Shown piece after piece: positions 42,611 through 51,626 of a DNA stretch of 64,000 nt. A model generated the notes under the pieces. That model made no database searches. It was not told where the DNA came from and saw only the letters and a program-made list of their open reading frames with translations. This DNA is from DATFQE01 sp963738205 (GTDB lineage Bacteria > Actinomycetota > Thermoleophilia > Gaiellales > Gaiellaceae), in the NCBI GenBank assembly GCA_963738205.1, contig CAVTVQ010000006.1:62001-126000 (forward strand), written 5' to 3'. The position numbers were made by a program, and so were the translations under genes. The number at the start of each line of letters is the position of its first letter. The first letter of the stretch is position 1.

Positions 42611-42664
42611 CGCTCTCCCTTTCGTGGTTCGGGGACAGCATCTTCCAGCATCCGCAGGCCGGAC

Positions 42665-42683
42665 ATCATCCGATCGGTGTGAA
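42665..42683 (-). promoter_or_regulatory. Island palindrome upstream of the LOR envelope operon
   Basis: Plus strand atcatcc-gatcg-gtgtgaa: one arm perfect, the other five of seven. Read toward the LOR gene, GATGCT lies about 23 nt downstream. The site ends 55 bp before ATG 42610. Confidence 0.4.
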
Positions 42684-42738
42684 TTCGTGGCGTCGCGGTG
42701 ATGCCTGATCTAACCCGTCGGCGGGTGCGCGGAAGGAG

Positions 42739-44100
42739 TCACGGGCCCGCCCGGCTGGTCGAACCACTCGGCTCCCCCTTCCTAGCGGCCCATGCCAGGG
42801 CCGGCGCCAGCCGTGCCGAGGCGACGTAGGAAACTGCGACGGCGACGATCACGAGCGGCGTCAGGGCGAGACCGTCGGCCGGGAGAAGCACCGTGACGAG
42901 CAGGACCGCGGTCAGCGGCAGACCGAGCATGGCAACGGTCATTGCCCCGATACCCATCGCGGCGCCCGCAATCATCGGTAACCCGGGCAGGTGCGACAGG
43001 GCGATTCCGCCCGCTGCGCCGAGGAACAGGGCGGGGAAGATCGGGCCGCCTCGGAAGCTGCTCAAGCAGGCGCCGTAGGCGAGTCCCTTGCACACGATGA
43101 GCAGCACCAGCGCCCCGACGGTCCAGCTCTCGGCGTTCTCGATGAGCGCCGGAAGCGCGTCCTGGCCGGAGAAGAGCACTTCCGAGGAGCTCCGGTCCGA
43201 TCCCTCGGCGAAGGCGATCGCCAGCCCCCCGACCGCGAGGCCGACGACCGGTGTGAGGAGCAGCATCCGGCGTTCGACGATCGGCCTGAGCAGGAGGGCG
43301 AAGATGCGGATCGCAGTGCCCAGTACGGCGGCGACGACGCCGATTCCGAGCGCCCAGAGGAACTCGGCGCCGTCGGGCGAGCCGACGGGCGGAATGTTGG
43401 GGACGGCGAGCGAGAACGTCCCGAAACCGGTCCAGGCGTCCAGCCCGACGAAGATGAGGGAGCCGACGCCCGCGGCGAGGAGACCCGGGACCAGCACGAC
43501 TCCCAGCAACGGGCCGCCGAGCCCGGACACCTCCATCATGAGAAACGCTCCGACGATGGGCGACCCCAACAGCGTGCTGATGGCCGCGAAACTCCCCGCG
43601 GCCCCGATCACCATGCTCGCCTGAGCGGGGGCATCCCGCTTGATCAGGTGCACCGCCAGCACGCCCATGCCGCTGCCGATGGCGATCAGCGGCGCCTCGG
43701 GCCCGAGCACAGCCCCGAGGCTGAGCGTGGCGAAGGCCGCGATGACGATGCCCGGGAGCTCGATCGGAGGAACCGGCCCGGATGCCTTGAATCCGTCCGC
43801 GGGCGAATGACCGCCGGTTCCCGGCAGGTAGCGGATCGCGAGAGCCACGATCAATCCGCTCAGCGCGAGCAGCGGCAGCGGCCACCACAGCGGTTCCGCG
43901 TCGAACCCCAACTCCCCGGGCAGCGTGGCGTAGAGGTAGTGCTGAGCCTCGTCCACCCCCTTGAGGAAGAAGTACGCAACCGTCGCCACCGGCACGCCGA
44001 TGACGGCGCCGAACACCAGGAGCGCCAGGTAGCCGCGACTCCTGAGCAGCTCTACCGGGTCGGGAGCAGCCCCAGGCGCTGGTGAGAGAGCGGGTTTCAT
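42739..44100 (-). CDS. ClC-family chloride channel/transporter
   Basis: A 453-residue membrane protein with the ClC architecture. Selectivity regions are visible: the GREGP-equivalent LGPEAPLIAIGSG, and FRGGPIFPALFLGA corresponding to the GxFxP motif. The GSGIP motif is not clear (PGTGGHSPADG near the first helices may stand for it), so gating properties are open. It has no CBS domains. ATG 44100 overlaps the stop of the PrsW gene (ATGA), placing it last in the cydABDC run. Chloride exchange coupled to protons could balance charge during respiration; this is inference. Confidence 0.88.
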   Translation of the reverse strand: MKPALSPAPGAAPDPVELLRSRGYLALLVFGAVIGVPVATVAYFFLKGVDEAQHYLYATLPGELGFDAEPLWWPLPLLALSGLIVALAIRYLPGTGGHSPADGFKASGPVPPIELPGIVIAAFATLSLGAVLGPEAPLIAIGSGMGVLAVHLIKRDAPAQASMVIGAAGSFAAISTLLGSPIVGAFLMMEVSGLGGPLLGVVLVPGLLAAGVGSLIFVGLDAWTGFGTFSLAVPNIPPVGSPDGAEFLWALGIGVVAAVLGTAIRIFALLLRPIVERRMLLLTPVVGLAVGGLAIAFAEGSDRSSSEVLFSGQDALPALIENAESWTVGALVLLIVCKGLAYGACLSSFRGGPIFPALFLGAAGGIALSHLPGLPMIAGAAMGIGAMTVAMLGLPLTAVLLVTVLLPADGLALTPLVIVAVAVSYVASARLAPALAWAARKGEPSGSTSRAGP

Positions 44101-45066
44101 CCTCGCTGAGCACGGTCGTATCGCCGCCAGGCCAGGATGACCCAGGCCGTGCCGACCACCGCATTCAGGGCGATCAGGGCGCCGTAGGCCAGGTTGAACG
44201 CGACGAGCTCGGAGCCCGTCGGCGTTCCGATCCAGTGCTCGGTGCTCGGCCAGCCGCTCTGCCACCCAGGGCCCGTGAGTCCCTCCGCGATCACGATCGC
44301 CCAGCCGTAGGTCGAATCCCACGCGGCGTGGAGCGCCACGACGCCGAGGAACGTCCAGATCACCGCGGCGACCGGCCCGAAGGCGCCCTTCCGCCACGCC
44401 GCGAACAGTGCGCCCCCGACGAGCGCCGTCCACGTCAGATGGCCGAAGGGGGAGAGCAGGGCGCGCTGCGCCTCGGTGCTGAGGATGTTCGCCACCGGAT
44501 GGTCACCTCGATGCTCGATAAAGGTCTGGAGCGCGTACCCCGCGCTCTCGAATGACGCGAAGCCGGCACCGACGGTCGCGCCGAGTACCATTCCGTCGCG
44601 CGGCCGCCGGTCCGCGATCGTCCATCCGGCTGCGACGACGACCAAGGTCTTCGCCGTCTCCTCGAAGAGTGCGACGCCGACGAACGTCCCGGCCGCGGTC
44701 GGGAGAAAGTAGGTCTCCGTCAGCGCGGCGAAGACCGTGCCGAGGGTCCCCACCACCCAGGAACCCGAGGAGGACGGCTTCCGTGGTCAGGTAGCCCTCG
44801 CTTGCGCGCGTAAGAGCGAACAGGACCAGCGAGACCGGGACGAGGAAGCTCCCCAGGAGAATCACGTTCGGGATCAGATGCGTGACGTCGGTGATGCCCG
44901 TCGCGATCGCAGTGACGAGCCAGATCGCCGCGCCACCGAGCAAAACCCACAGCCAAAGCCGCTTGGAGACGGGCAGGAGCCCAGGCCCGGCGACCGGTTG
45001 CTCGCCGGCGGCAACTGCGTCGGGCATGGAGGGCAGGCTACGACCCAGCGTCCCCCGCATCGTCAT
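44097..45066 (-). CDS. PrsW-family intramembrane metalloprotease, frameshifted
   Basis: Two frames together make one PrsW-like protein. The first (from ATG 45066) gives LPVSKRLWLWVLLGGAAIWL and further helices to EAVLLGFL near 44762. The second (from about 44757) gives VVGTLGTVFAALTETYFLP, FEETAKTLVVV with the EExxK motif, GAGFASFESAGYAL with FxxxE, and VALHAAWDSTYG with HxxxD. One extra G in the G-rich stretch at 44749-44760 separates them. In Bacillus PrsW cleaves an anti-sigma factor; a target here is unknown. ATG 45066 overlaps the cydC stop. Confidence 0.75.
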
Positions 45067-46689
45067 CCCAACCGGACGATCTCGTCCACGAGATCGAGCC
45101 CCTCGGGGCGGTGCGTGATCAGCAGGATCGCTTTGTCTCTAGCCGTCGTGAGCACGTCCTCGATCAGCTCTGCCGCCGTCGACTCGTCGAGGTGCGCCGT
45201 CGGCTCATCCAGCAGAAGCACGGGGCTGTCAGCGAGGAGTGCGCGCGCGAGCACGACGCGTTGCCTCTGGCCACCGGAGAGCTGCGCGCCCTCTTCGCCG
45301 ACGAGCGTCTGGAGCCCGTCGGGGAGCGTCGCGACCCATTCGTCGATCCGCGCCCGGCGGAGCGCGCCCCAGAGCTCGCGCGTCGCTCGCATCGGGGCGA
45401 GCGAGGAGGAGGTTCGCCCGGATCGTGGCGTTGAAGAGGTGGGCGTCCTGCCCGGCGAGCGCGAAGGTCGAGCGCACGTCGTGTTGACGCAGCTCGCGGA
45501 TGTCACGGCCGGCCAAAGTGATCCGGCCCTCGTCGGGATCGAGGAACCGCAGCAGGAGATGGGTCACGGTCGTCTTGCCGACGCCGCTCGGGCCGACGAG
45601 CGCGACGCGACGGCCCGGCTCCAGCCGGAGGTCGAAGCCGGTCAGCGCCGGCGCGCGGCCGACCGTGACGTTCTCGAGGACAACAGCACCGCTCGGCGTG
45701 GCAGGCCGAGGCTCTTCGGGGTCGCGCACCGCGGGCTCGCGGTCGACGAGCTCGAAGACGCGGCGGCCGGAGTGGAGGATCCCCGAGAGCTCGCGCGCGG
45801 CGGACTGCAGCGGTATGACGCACTCGAATGACGACAGGGCGAGCAGCGCGAGCGTGGCGACGAAGACGCGGTCGAGCGTGCCCGCATCGTGAGCCTGGAC
45901 CCCGACCGCGAGCACGCCGACGACGGTCAGCCCGGCCCCGAGGATCGACAGCGCGTCTCCGAGACCGGCAGCGAGCGCTTCGCGCCTGCCGAGACGGGCG
46001 AGCTCGCGGTTCAGCGACTCGATTCGCGCGAGCGTCGCCTCTTCGCGCCCATAGACGACGAGCTCCGGCGCGCTCCGCAGCAGCTCGACGAGCTCGGCGG
46101 TGAGCTCCGCGCGCGCCGGCGCGCGGCGTCGCGCGGCTGCTCGCTCCACCGCGCCGGCCAGGATCGGCACGACGACGCCGACCGCGACGAGGCCCGCGGC
46201 GAGGATCACGGCTGCTACGGGGAGAAGGGCGGCGGTGAAGGCCACGCACGCCGCGCCGACGATCAGGGCAACGAGCGGCGGCCCGAGCCCGCGCACGTAG
46301 AGACCCTGGAGCGCGTCCACGTCGCCGACGAACCGGCCGAGCAGCTCGCCCTGCCGGTAGCCCTCGAGCTGGGCCGGAGCCAGCGGCTCGATCCGCTCGT
46401 AGACACGCGTGCGGATCCGGCCGAGACCCCGCAACGCGACATCGTGCGAGCCTAGGCGCTCGAGGTAGCGGGCGATCGGCCGCGCGAGGGCGAAGAACCG
46501 GACGGCGACGATCGTGACGGTCAGCGAAAGAATCGGGGGCTGCTCGGCGGCGCGCGAGATCAGGTAGCCCGCCGACGACATGAGCGCGACCCCGAAGCCG
46601 AAGACGAGGACGCCCAGCCCGGCCGACAGTACGAGCCGTCGGACCGGAACGCCGGCGAGGTCGATCAGGCGCCCGATCGTCGCGATCAT
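45063..46689 (-). CDS. cydC: CydC, heterodimeric ABC exporter subunit for cytochrome bd assembly, frameshifted
   Basis: Half-transporter of 540 or so residues that, with CydD, exports cysteine/glutathione and is needed for cytochrome bd maturation. The membrane half and Walker A (VALVGPSGVGKTT) are in the first frame, which degenerates after LLLARPDASDA near 45384. The continuing frame gives ELWGALRRARIDEWVATLPD, the signature LSGGQRQR, Walker B VLLLDEP and the H-loop ITHRPEG up to 45063. One surplus base at 45377-45384 accounts for this. ATG 46689 overlaps the cydD stop. Confidence 0.85.
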
Positions 46690-48356
46690 GCGGCCGCCGC
46701 CGCGGGTTCGACGACCAGGCCGCCGCGCAGGTGCACGATCCGGTCGGCGCGCGACGCCAGCTCCGGCCGATGGACGATCAGCAGCACCGTCCGGCCGACG
46801 CGAATGCGCTCGATCGCCTCTCCCACGAGCTCGGCGTTCGCCGGGTCGAGGTTGGCAGTCGGCTCGTCGAGGATCACGAGCGCCGCGTCGCGGAGGAAGG
46901 CGCGGGCGAGCGCGATCCGTTGGACCTCACCGGCCGACAGCGTCCTCTCGCCCTCGCCCACAACCGTGTCGTACCCGTGCGGAAGCGCCCGCACGAAACG
47001 ATCGGCGCCGGCCGCAGTCGCCGCGGCCCGTACGCGGCGGTCGTCCGCGTCCGGGTCGGCGAGCCGGATGTTGTCGGCGAGGGTGCCGCGCAGGAGGGTG
47101 GGCCTCTGTGGAACCCACGCGAGGTGGGCCCGCCACGACTCCGCTGTGCAAGCGCCCAGATCGACGGAGCCGACAGTGACCTGCCCGTCGGTTGGCTCTG
47201 CCAGCCGGAGGAGGAGCGCGGCAATCGTGCTCTTTCCTCCTCCGCTCGGCCCGACGAGGGCGACCGTCTCGTTCGGGTCGAGCGCCAGGTCGACGTGCTC
47301 GAGGACGTTGCCCGGCCGAGCCGGATAGGCGAAGGAGACGCCTTCCAGCCGCACCGGCGCGTCCCGTGGGCTCGGGGCCGAGGCGACGGCGTGACGTGAC
47401 GGCGCGACGTCCTCGACCAGGTCGAGCAATCGCCGGGACACGGCGAGCCCGTCGGCGCTCGCGTGGAACTGCGCAGCGAGGTTGCGCAGGGGCAGGTAGA
47501 GCTCCGGAGCGAGCACGAGTACCGTCAGCCCGGCCTCGAAGCCGAGCCCACCCTCGACGAGGCGGACGCCCACGGTGACGGCGACGAGGGCGATGCCGAT
47601 CGTCGCGGCGAGCTCGAGCACCGAGCCGGACAAGAAGGCGACCCGCAGGGTTCCCATCGTCGTCCGCCGGTACTCGTCGCTCACCGAGCGAATGTGCTCG
47701 GTCTGGGCCTCGCCCCGGTTGAAGGCGCGGAGCGTGGGCAGCCCGCGCACGACGTCGAGGAAATGCGTTGAGAGGAGTGCCAGCGCCTGCCAGCGCTCCC
47801 GCGTACGCTGCTCCGTGTAGCGGCCGATCAGCCACATGAACACCGGCACGAGCGGCAGCGTCAGCAGCATCACGGCGGCGGAGATCGGGTCGATCCACGC
47901 CACGAACGCGAGCACCGCGACCGGGACCGTGATCGCGAGAACGGCTTGCGGCAGCGAGCGCGCGAACGTCGTCTCGAGCGCGTCCACGCCGGACACCGCC
48001 GCGCTCGCGATCTCGCCGCTGTCCGCGCCGTCGAGCGCAGCCGGGTGATCGCGGAGCCGGCGCCCCACAAGGTCGAGCCGCAGGTCGGCGAGAACGTTGT
48101 TCGCCGCGCGGCGCCCGGCCACCTCGAAGCCCCAGGCGGCGGCGGCCCGGCCGGCCGTGGCGGCGACGAGCAGGACGAGCGGCGTGGTCACCTCGCCCAA
48201 CGAGGCGCCGCCGAACGCGCGTGCCGCGACGGTCGCGATCAGGACGGCCTGGACGAGCACGAGCAGCGACGCGACGACTCCGAGGAGGGCGTCGAGGACG
48301 AGTAGCGTGCGCACGCCGTCCGCGCGGCGGACGAGGCGCGGGTCGAGGAGCGGCAC
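46686..48356 (-). CDS. cydD: CydD, ABC exporter subunit for cytochrome bd assembly
   Basis: Partner of CydC: a 556-residue half-transporter with six membrane helices in the first 310 residues and an ATPase domain: Walker A VALVGPSGGGKST, signature LSAGEVQR (a common CydD variant of LSGGQ), Walker B LVILDEP and the H-loop IVHRPEL. The gene order cydA-cydB-cydD-cydC is typical of actinobacteria. GTG 48356 starts 8 bp after cydB. Confidence 0.93.
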   Translation of the reverse strand: MPLLDPRLVRRADGVRTLLVLDALLGVVASLLVLVQAVLIATVAARAFGGASLGEVTTPLVLLVAATAGRAAAAWGFEVAGRRAANNVLADLRLDLVGRRLRDHPAALDGADSGEIASAAVSGVDALETTFARSLPQAVLAITVPVAVLAFVAWIDPISAAVMLLTLPLVPVFMWLIGRYTEQRTRERWQALALLSTHFLDVVRGLPTLRAFNRGEAQTEHIRSVSDEYRRTTMGTLRVAFLSGSVLELAATIGIALVAVTVGVRLVEGGLGFEAGLTVLVLAPELYLPLRNLAAQFHASADGLAVSRRLLDLVEDVAPSRHAVASAPSPRDAPVRLEGVSFAYPARPGNVLEHVDLALDPNETVALVGPSGGGKSTIAALLLRLAEPTDGQVTVGSVDLGACTAESWRAHLAWVPQRPTLLRGTLADNIRLADPDADDRRVRAAATAAGADRFVRALPHGYDTVVGEGERTLSAGEVQRIALARAFLRDAALVILDEPTANLDPANAELVGEAIERIRVGRTVLLIVHRPELASRADRIVHLRGGLVVEPAAAAA

Positions 48357-48363
48357 CGCCGGC

Positions 48364-49410
48364 CTACGTGCGGGTCTCGCGCGCGATCAGGTCGACCGGG
48401 CCCTCGATTTCCTTGCCGCCCAAACGCGCGCGGAACACGTAGTACGTCCAGCCCTGGTAGAGCAGCACGAGAGGGACGAAGATCAGCGCCACGAAGCTCA
48501 TCACCTTGAGCGTGTAGTGCGCCGAGGAGGCGTTGTCGACGGTGAGGCTGTTGGCGAAGTCGTTGCTGGCGACCATGACGCGCGGATAGAGGCTCGTGAA
48601 GATCGTGGCCACGACGAGGAAGGCGCCCGCGGCTGTGAGTCCGAACGCCCAGCCGCTGCGGGCGAGCCGGACGCAGACGACCGCGCCGAGGAGCGCGGCG
48701 ATCGCGAGCAACGCGGGCAGCAGCGGTGGGAAGACATCCTTGTCGTTGCGGTCGACCGCGACCGCGACGGTCCAGATCAGGTAGCCGGCTCCGACGACGG
48801 CGGCGGCGATCGAGAGCCGACCTGCGGCCGCCGCGGCGCGCCGGCACAGCTCCCCGGTCGTGCGCAGCGTGAGGTAGGTCGCGCCGTGGAACGCGAACAG
48901 CAGCACGACGGCGACCCCGCCGAGCAGCGTGTACAGGTTGAAGAGGTCCCAGAAGGTGCCGTCGAAGTCGCCGCTGGAGTTGATCGGTACGCCGTAGAGC
49001 AGGTTCGAGAACGCGACGCCCCAGATCAGGGCGGCGCCGAGGCTGCCGATCGTGTTCGCCCAGGCCCAGATCCCGAGCCAGCGCGAGTCCTCGCGGCGCT
49101 CTCGCCACTCGAACGAGAGCACACGCACGATCAGGAACACGAGCAGCAGCAGCAGCGCGATGTAGAAGCCGGAGAACATCGTCGCGTACCAGGCCGGGAA
49201 GGCCGCGAACATTGCGGCGCCGGCGATCACGAGCCAGACCTCGTTGCCGTCCCAGACGGGGCCGATCGAGCCGAACATCGTCCTGCGGTCCTCCTCGTTG
49301 CGCGGCAGGAACGGCAGCAGCAGCCCGACGCCGAAGTCGAAGCCCTCGAGCACGAAGTACGCGGCGAAGAAGAAGGCGATCAGGCAGAACCAGAGCTCTT
49401 GCAGGTCCAT
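48364..49410 (-). CDS. cydB: Cytochrome bd oxidase subunit II
   Basis: Eight-to-nine-helix subunit (348 residues) of the high-affinity terminal oxidase. The opening LQELWFCLIAFFFAAYFVLE and GFDFGVGLLLPFLPR are the conserved CydB N-terminus; FGSIGPVWDGNEVWLVIAG includes the conserved Trp/Asp region. ATG 49410 starts only 1 bp after the cydA stop. CydB binds no haem itself but stabilises the complex. Confidence 0.95.
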   Translation of the reverse strand: MDLQELWFCLIAFFFAAYFVLEGFDFGVGLLLPFLPRNEEDRRTMFGSIGPVWDGNEVWLVIAGAAMFAAFPAWYATMFSGFYIALLLLLVFLIVRVLSFEWRERREDSRWLGIWAWANTIGSLGAALIWGVAFSNLLYGVPINSSGDFDGTFWDLFNLYTLLGGVAVVLLFAFHGATYLTLRTTGELCRRAAAAAGRLSIAAAVVGAGYLIWTVAVAVDRNDKDVFPPLLPALLAIAALLGAVVCVRLARSGWAFGLTAAGAFLVVATIFTSLYPRVMVASNDFANSLTVDNASSAHYTLKVMSFVALIFVPLVLLYQGWTYYVFRARLGGKEIEGPVDLIARETRT

Positions 49411-49411
49411 C

Positions 49412-50818
49412 TCAGTATCCGATCGCAGGCATCGGGGTTTCTCCGCTCTCGTCGCGGTCGAGCTCGGGCGGGTCGAGCTTCGCGTAGCGGCGCATCAGCC
49501 AGATGTCGAGCACGAGCAGCGCGAGGTAGAGGCAGACGAAAACGATGAGGCTGAACGCGAGCATGGTCGAAGAGACGGCGGGCGAGTGCGCGTCGCTCGT
49601 CTTGAGCAGGCCCTGCACGATCCACGGCTGCCGGCCCATCTCGGTCAGGATCCAGCCCGCCGTCGCGGCGAGGTACGGAAACGCGATCGCGACGATCGCC
49701 GTCCGGTGGAACCAGCGTGCCTGCGCGAGCTTCTGCTTCCAGTAGAGCCAGGCGCCGACGGCGGCCACGAGGAACATCAGCACGCCCATGTAGGCCATCA
49801 CCCGCATCGACCAGTAGATCACCCGAACATTCGGCATGTAGTTGCCGCGGCCGAACTGGCGCTGCTCCTGTGTCTGCAGCTCATTGAGGCCCTGTACCTC
49901 ACCATCGAACGAGCCGGTGGCCATGTACGAGAGGACTCGTGGGACCGTGATCGAGAAGCGCGGCGTCTGGTCGCTCTCCGTGAAGCCGCCGATCTGAAAC
50001 AGCGAGAAGCCGCATGGCTGGCAGGTGTTCCACTGTGCCTCGGAGGCGGCGATCTTCATGCTCTGCGCGCTCGTCACGGCTGCGCCGAAGCGGTTGCCGA
50101 CGACGAGCTGGAGCAGCGTTACCGGCACCGCCACGATCAGCGCCAGCTTCGCCGCCTTGAGGAAGAGGTCGACGTCCTTGCCGCGCAGGAAGTGCCAGCA
50201 GCAGACCCCGAGCACGACGATCGACCCGAAGATCAGGCCGGCGAGCATCGTGTGCACGTACGCGCGCAGCGCGAACCCGTTGGACACAAGCGCCCAAACG
50301 CTCGTGAGCTGCGCCTCCCCGTCCACGATCTTGTATCCGACCGGGTGCTGCATCCACGAATTCGCGACCAGGATGAAGAATCCAGACAGCCACGACCCGA
50401 CCACGGCGATCCACAGGGTCGCCAGGTGCACGCGCGGCGACAGGCGGTTCCAGCCGAAGATCCACAGGCCGAGGAACGTCGCCTCGAGCATGAACGCCGC
50501 GAGCCCCTCGATGGCGAGCGGTGCGCCGAAGACGTTACCGACGAACTTCGCGTAGACCGACCAGTTCATCCCGAACTCGAACTCCTGCACGAGCCCGGTG
50601 GCGACGCCGATCGCGAAGTTGATCAGAAAGAGCGTCCCGAAAAAGCGGGTCAGCCGCAGCCAGCGCTCGTCCCCCGTCCGGTGCCAGAGCGTCTGCATCA
50701 CCGCCACCAGCGGCCCCAGACCAAGCGTCAGCGGCACGAAGAAGAAGTGGTAGATCGAGGTGGTCGCGAACTGCAGGCGCGCAAGGTCGTTGGTCGTGAT
50801 CGCGAGCACGTCGATCAC
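49412..50818 (-). CDS. cydA: Cytochrome bd oxidase subunit I
   Basis: Haem-bearing subunit that oxidises quinol and reduces O2 at low oxygen tension. The 468 residues start VIDVLAITTNDLARLQFATT with the first haem-ligand His soon after (SIYHFFFVP). The Q-loop lies in GLNELQTQEQRQFGRGN, and GRQPW occurs in TEMGRQPWIVQG. GTG 50818 is chosen because AGGAGG lies seven bases upstream and the resulting N-terminus matches CydA; the frame to 50905 adds about 29 non-homologous residues. The 166-nt leader before it follows an island palindrome at 51017. Confidence 0.94.
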   Translation of the reverse strand: MIDVLAITTNDLARLQFATTSIYHFFFVPLTLGLGPLVAVMQTLWHRTGDERWLRLTRFFGTLFLINFAIGVATGLVQEFEFGMNWSVYAKFVGNVFGAPLAIEGLAAFMLEATFLGLWIFGWNRLSPRVHLATLWIAVVGSWLSGFFILVANSWMQHPVGYKIVDGEAQLTSVWALVSNGFALRAYVHTMLAGLIFGSIVVLGVCCWHFLRGKDVDLFLKAAKLALIVAVPVTLLQLVVGNRFGAAVTSAQSMKIAASEAQWNTCQPCGFSLFQIGGFTESDQTPRFSITVPRVLSYMATGSFDGEVQGLNELQTQEQRQFGRGNYMPNVRVIYWSMRVMAYMGVLMFLVAAVGAWLYWKQKLAQARWFHRTAIVAIAFPYLAATAGWILTEMGRQPWIVQGLLKTSDAHSPAVSSTMLAFSLIVFVCLYLALLVLDIWLMRRYAKLDPPELDRDESGETPMPAIGY

Positions 50819-51016
50819 CTCGCTGCCCTCCTCGCTCTGCCGGAATCTCGAGGTCGCGGGCCTGCTCGCGCACCGGATCGAGTCACGGCACACCGCCCAT
50901 GACACTCCTCGCGGAAGCCATCACGAGACGTCGTAGTCGAATCCGCTGCTGGCCATCGGTTCTTAGGCTCGTGCCCGAGGTGCGGGCTGATCCTTAGTTC
51001 CGACTCAACGAATCAC

Positions 51017-51035
51017 ATCGTCCAGAAGGGATGAT
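51017..51035 (-). promoter_or_regulatory. Island palindrome upstream of cydA
   Basis: Plus strand atcgtcc-agaag-ggatgat. Read toward cydA, TAAGGA at 50996-50991 begins 21 nt downstream, the same geometry as at ndh and zwf. The site lies between the divergent cydA and VOC genes and could serve both. Confidence 0.55.
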
Positions 51036-51100
51036 TCAGGGTCGGCTCGCCGATTGCCCTTGGGGATGTTCCCCGAAAATCGCGCTCTAAGGTGAAGGGC

Positions 51101-51487
51101 GTGTCGCTGCCCGTGACGCTTCCCCTCATCGACCACTTGGCCCTGCGAGTACGTGACGTGAGGCGCAGCCGCACCTTCTACGAGCAGGCTCTCGAGCCGT
51201 TCGGAGTGGAGGTAGTGGAGAGCTCGCAGGGGCCTGGGTTCGCGATCGAGGGCGGTGGAGATTTCTGGATCGGGGAAAGGGAACCCCCGGCCGCTCCCGT
51301 TCATGTGGCCTTCGCCGCAGCCGACCGGGCTACCGTTGACAAGTTCCACCGCGCCGCTGTCGAAGCAGGCGGCCGCGACAACGGCGCCCCGGGTCTTCGC
51401 CCGCAGTACCACGCCGGGTATTACGCAGCGTTCGTCATTGACCCGGACGGGAACAACGTCGAAGCGGTCTTCCACGGGGACCGCTAG
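51101..51487 (+). CDS. VOC-superfamily protein (glyoxalase/bleomycin resistance fold)
   Basis: A 128-residue metal-binding fold protein. The paired beta-alpha-beta modules are visible: IDHLALRVRDVRRSRTFYEQ, and the second half AAPVHVAFAAADRATVDKFH ending FVIDPDGNNVEAVF, with His, Glu and Asp at the usual ligand positions. Members include glyoxalase I, dioxygenases and drug-binding proteins; the substrate cannot be told. AAGG at 51088 favours GTG 51101; GTG 51092 is in frame as well. Confidence 0.85.
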   Translation: MSLPVTLPLIDHLALRVRDVRRSRTFYEQALEPFGVEVVESSQGPGFAIEGGGDFWIGEREPPAAPVHVAFAAADRATVDKFHRAAVEAGGRDNGAPGLRPQYHAGYYAAFVIDPDGNNVEAVFHGDR

Positions 51488-51560
51488 CTGCCAGCCGCGT
51501 GACGCTCGCTTGCGCCAGTGTTCGGGAACGTCGCTCGACCGCGTGCTGCGGGTGAGCCGC

Positions 51561-51579
51561 GTCGTCCTGATCGGATGAT
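51561..51579 (+). promoter_or_regulatory. Island palindrome upstream of FUSC-like gene
   Basis: gtcgtcc-tgatc-ggatgat, one half perfect. A -10-like TAAGGG at 51604-51609 lies 25 nt downstream, three bases further than at the other sites. It precedes TTG 51627 by 47 bp. Confidence 0.5.
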
Positions 51580-51626
51580 GCGCGTTGGGGCTCTGATCGG
51601 GGATAAGGGTCGCTCAGGAGGAACGC

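Noticed and set aside
45062..45080. Island palindrome copy (gtcatcc-caacc-ggacgat)
   Set aside because: It overlaps the cydC stop and the PrsW start inside an operon, with no promoter spacing to a start codon; probably chance.
48097..49548. 483-codon plus-strand frame across cydD/cydB
   Set aside because: Asp/Glu/Arg-rich antisense translation of genes with clear homology.
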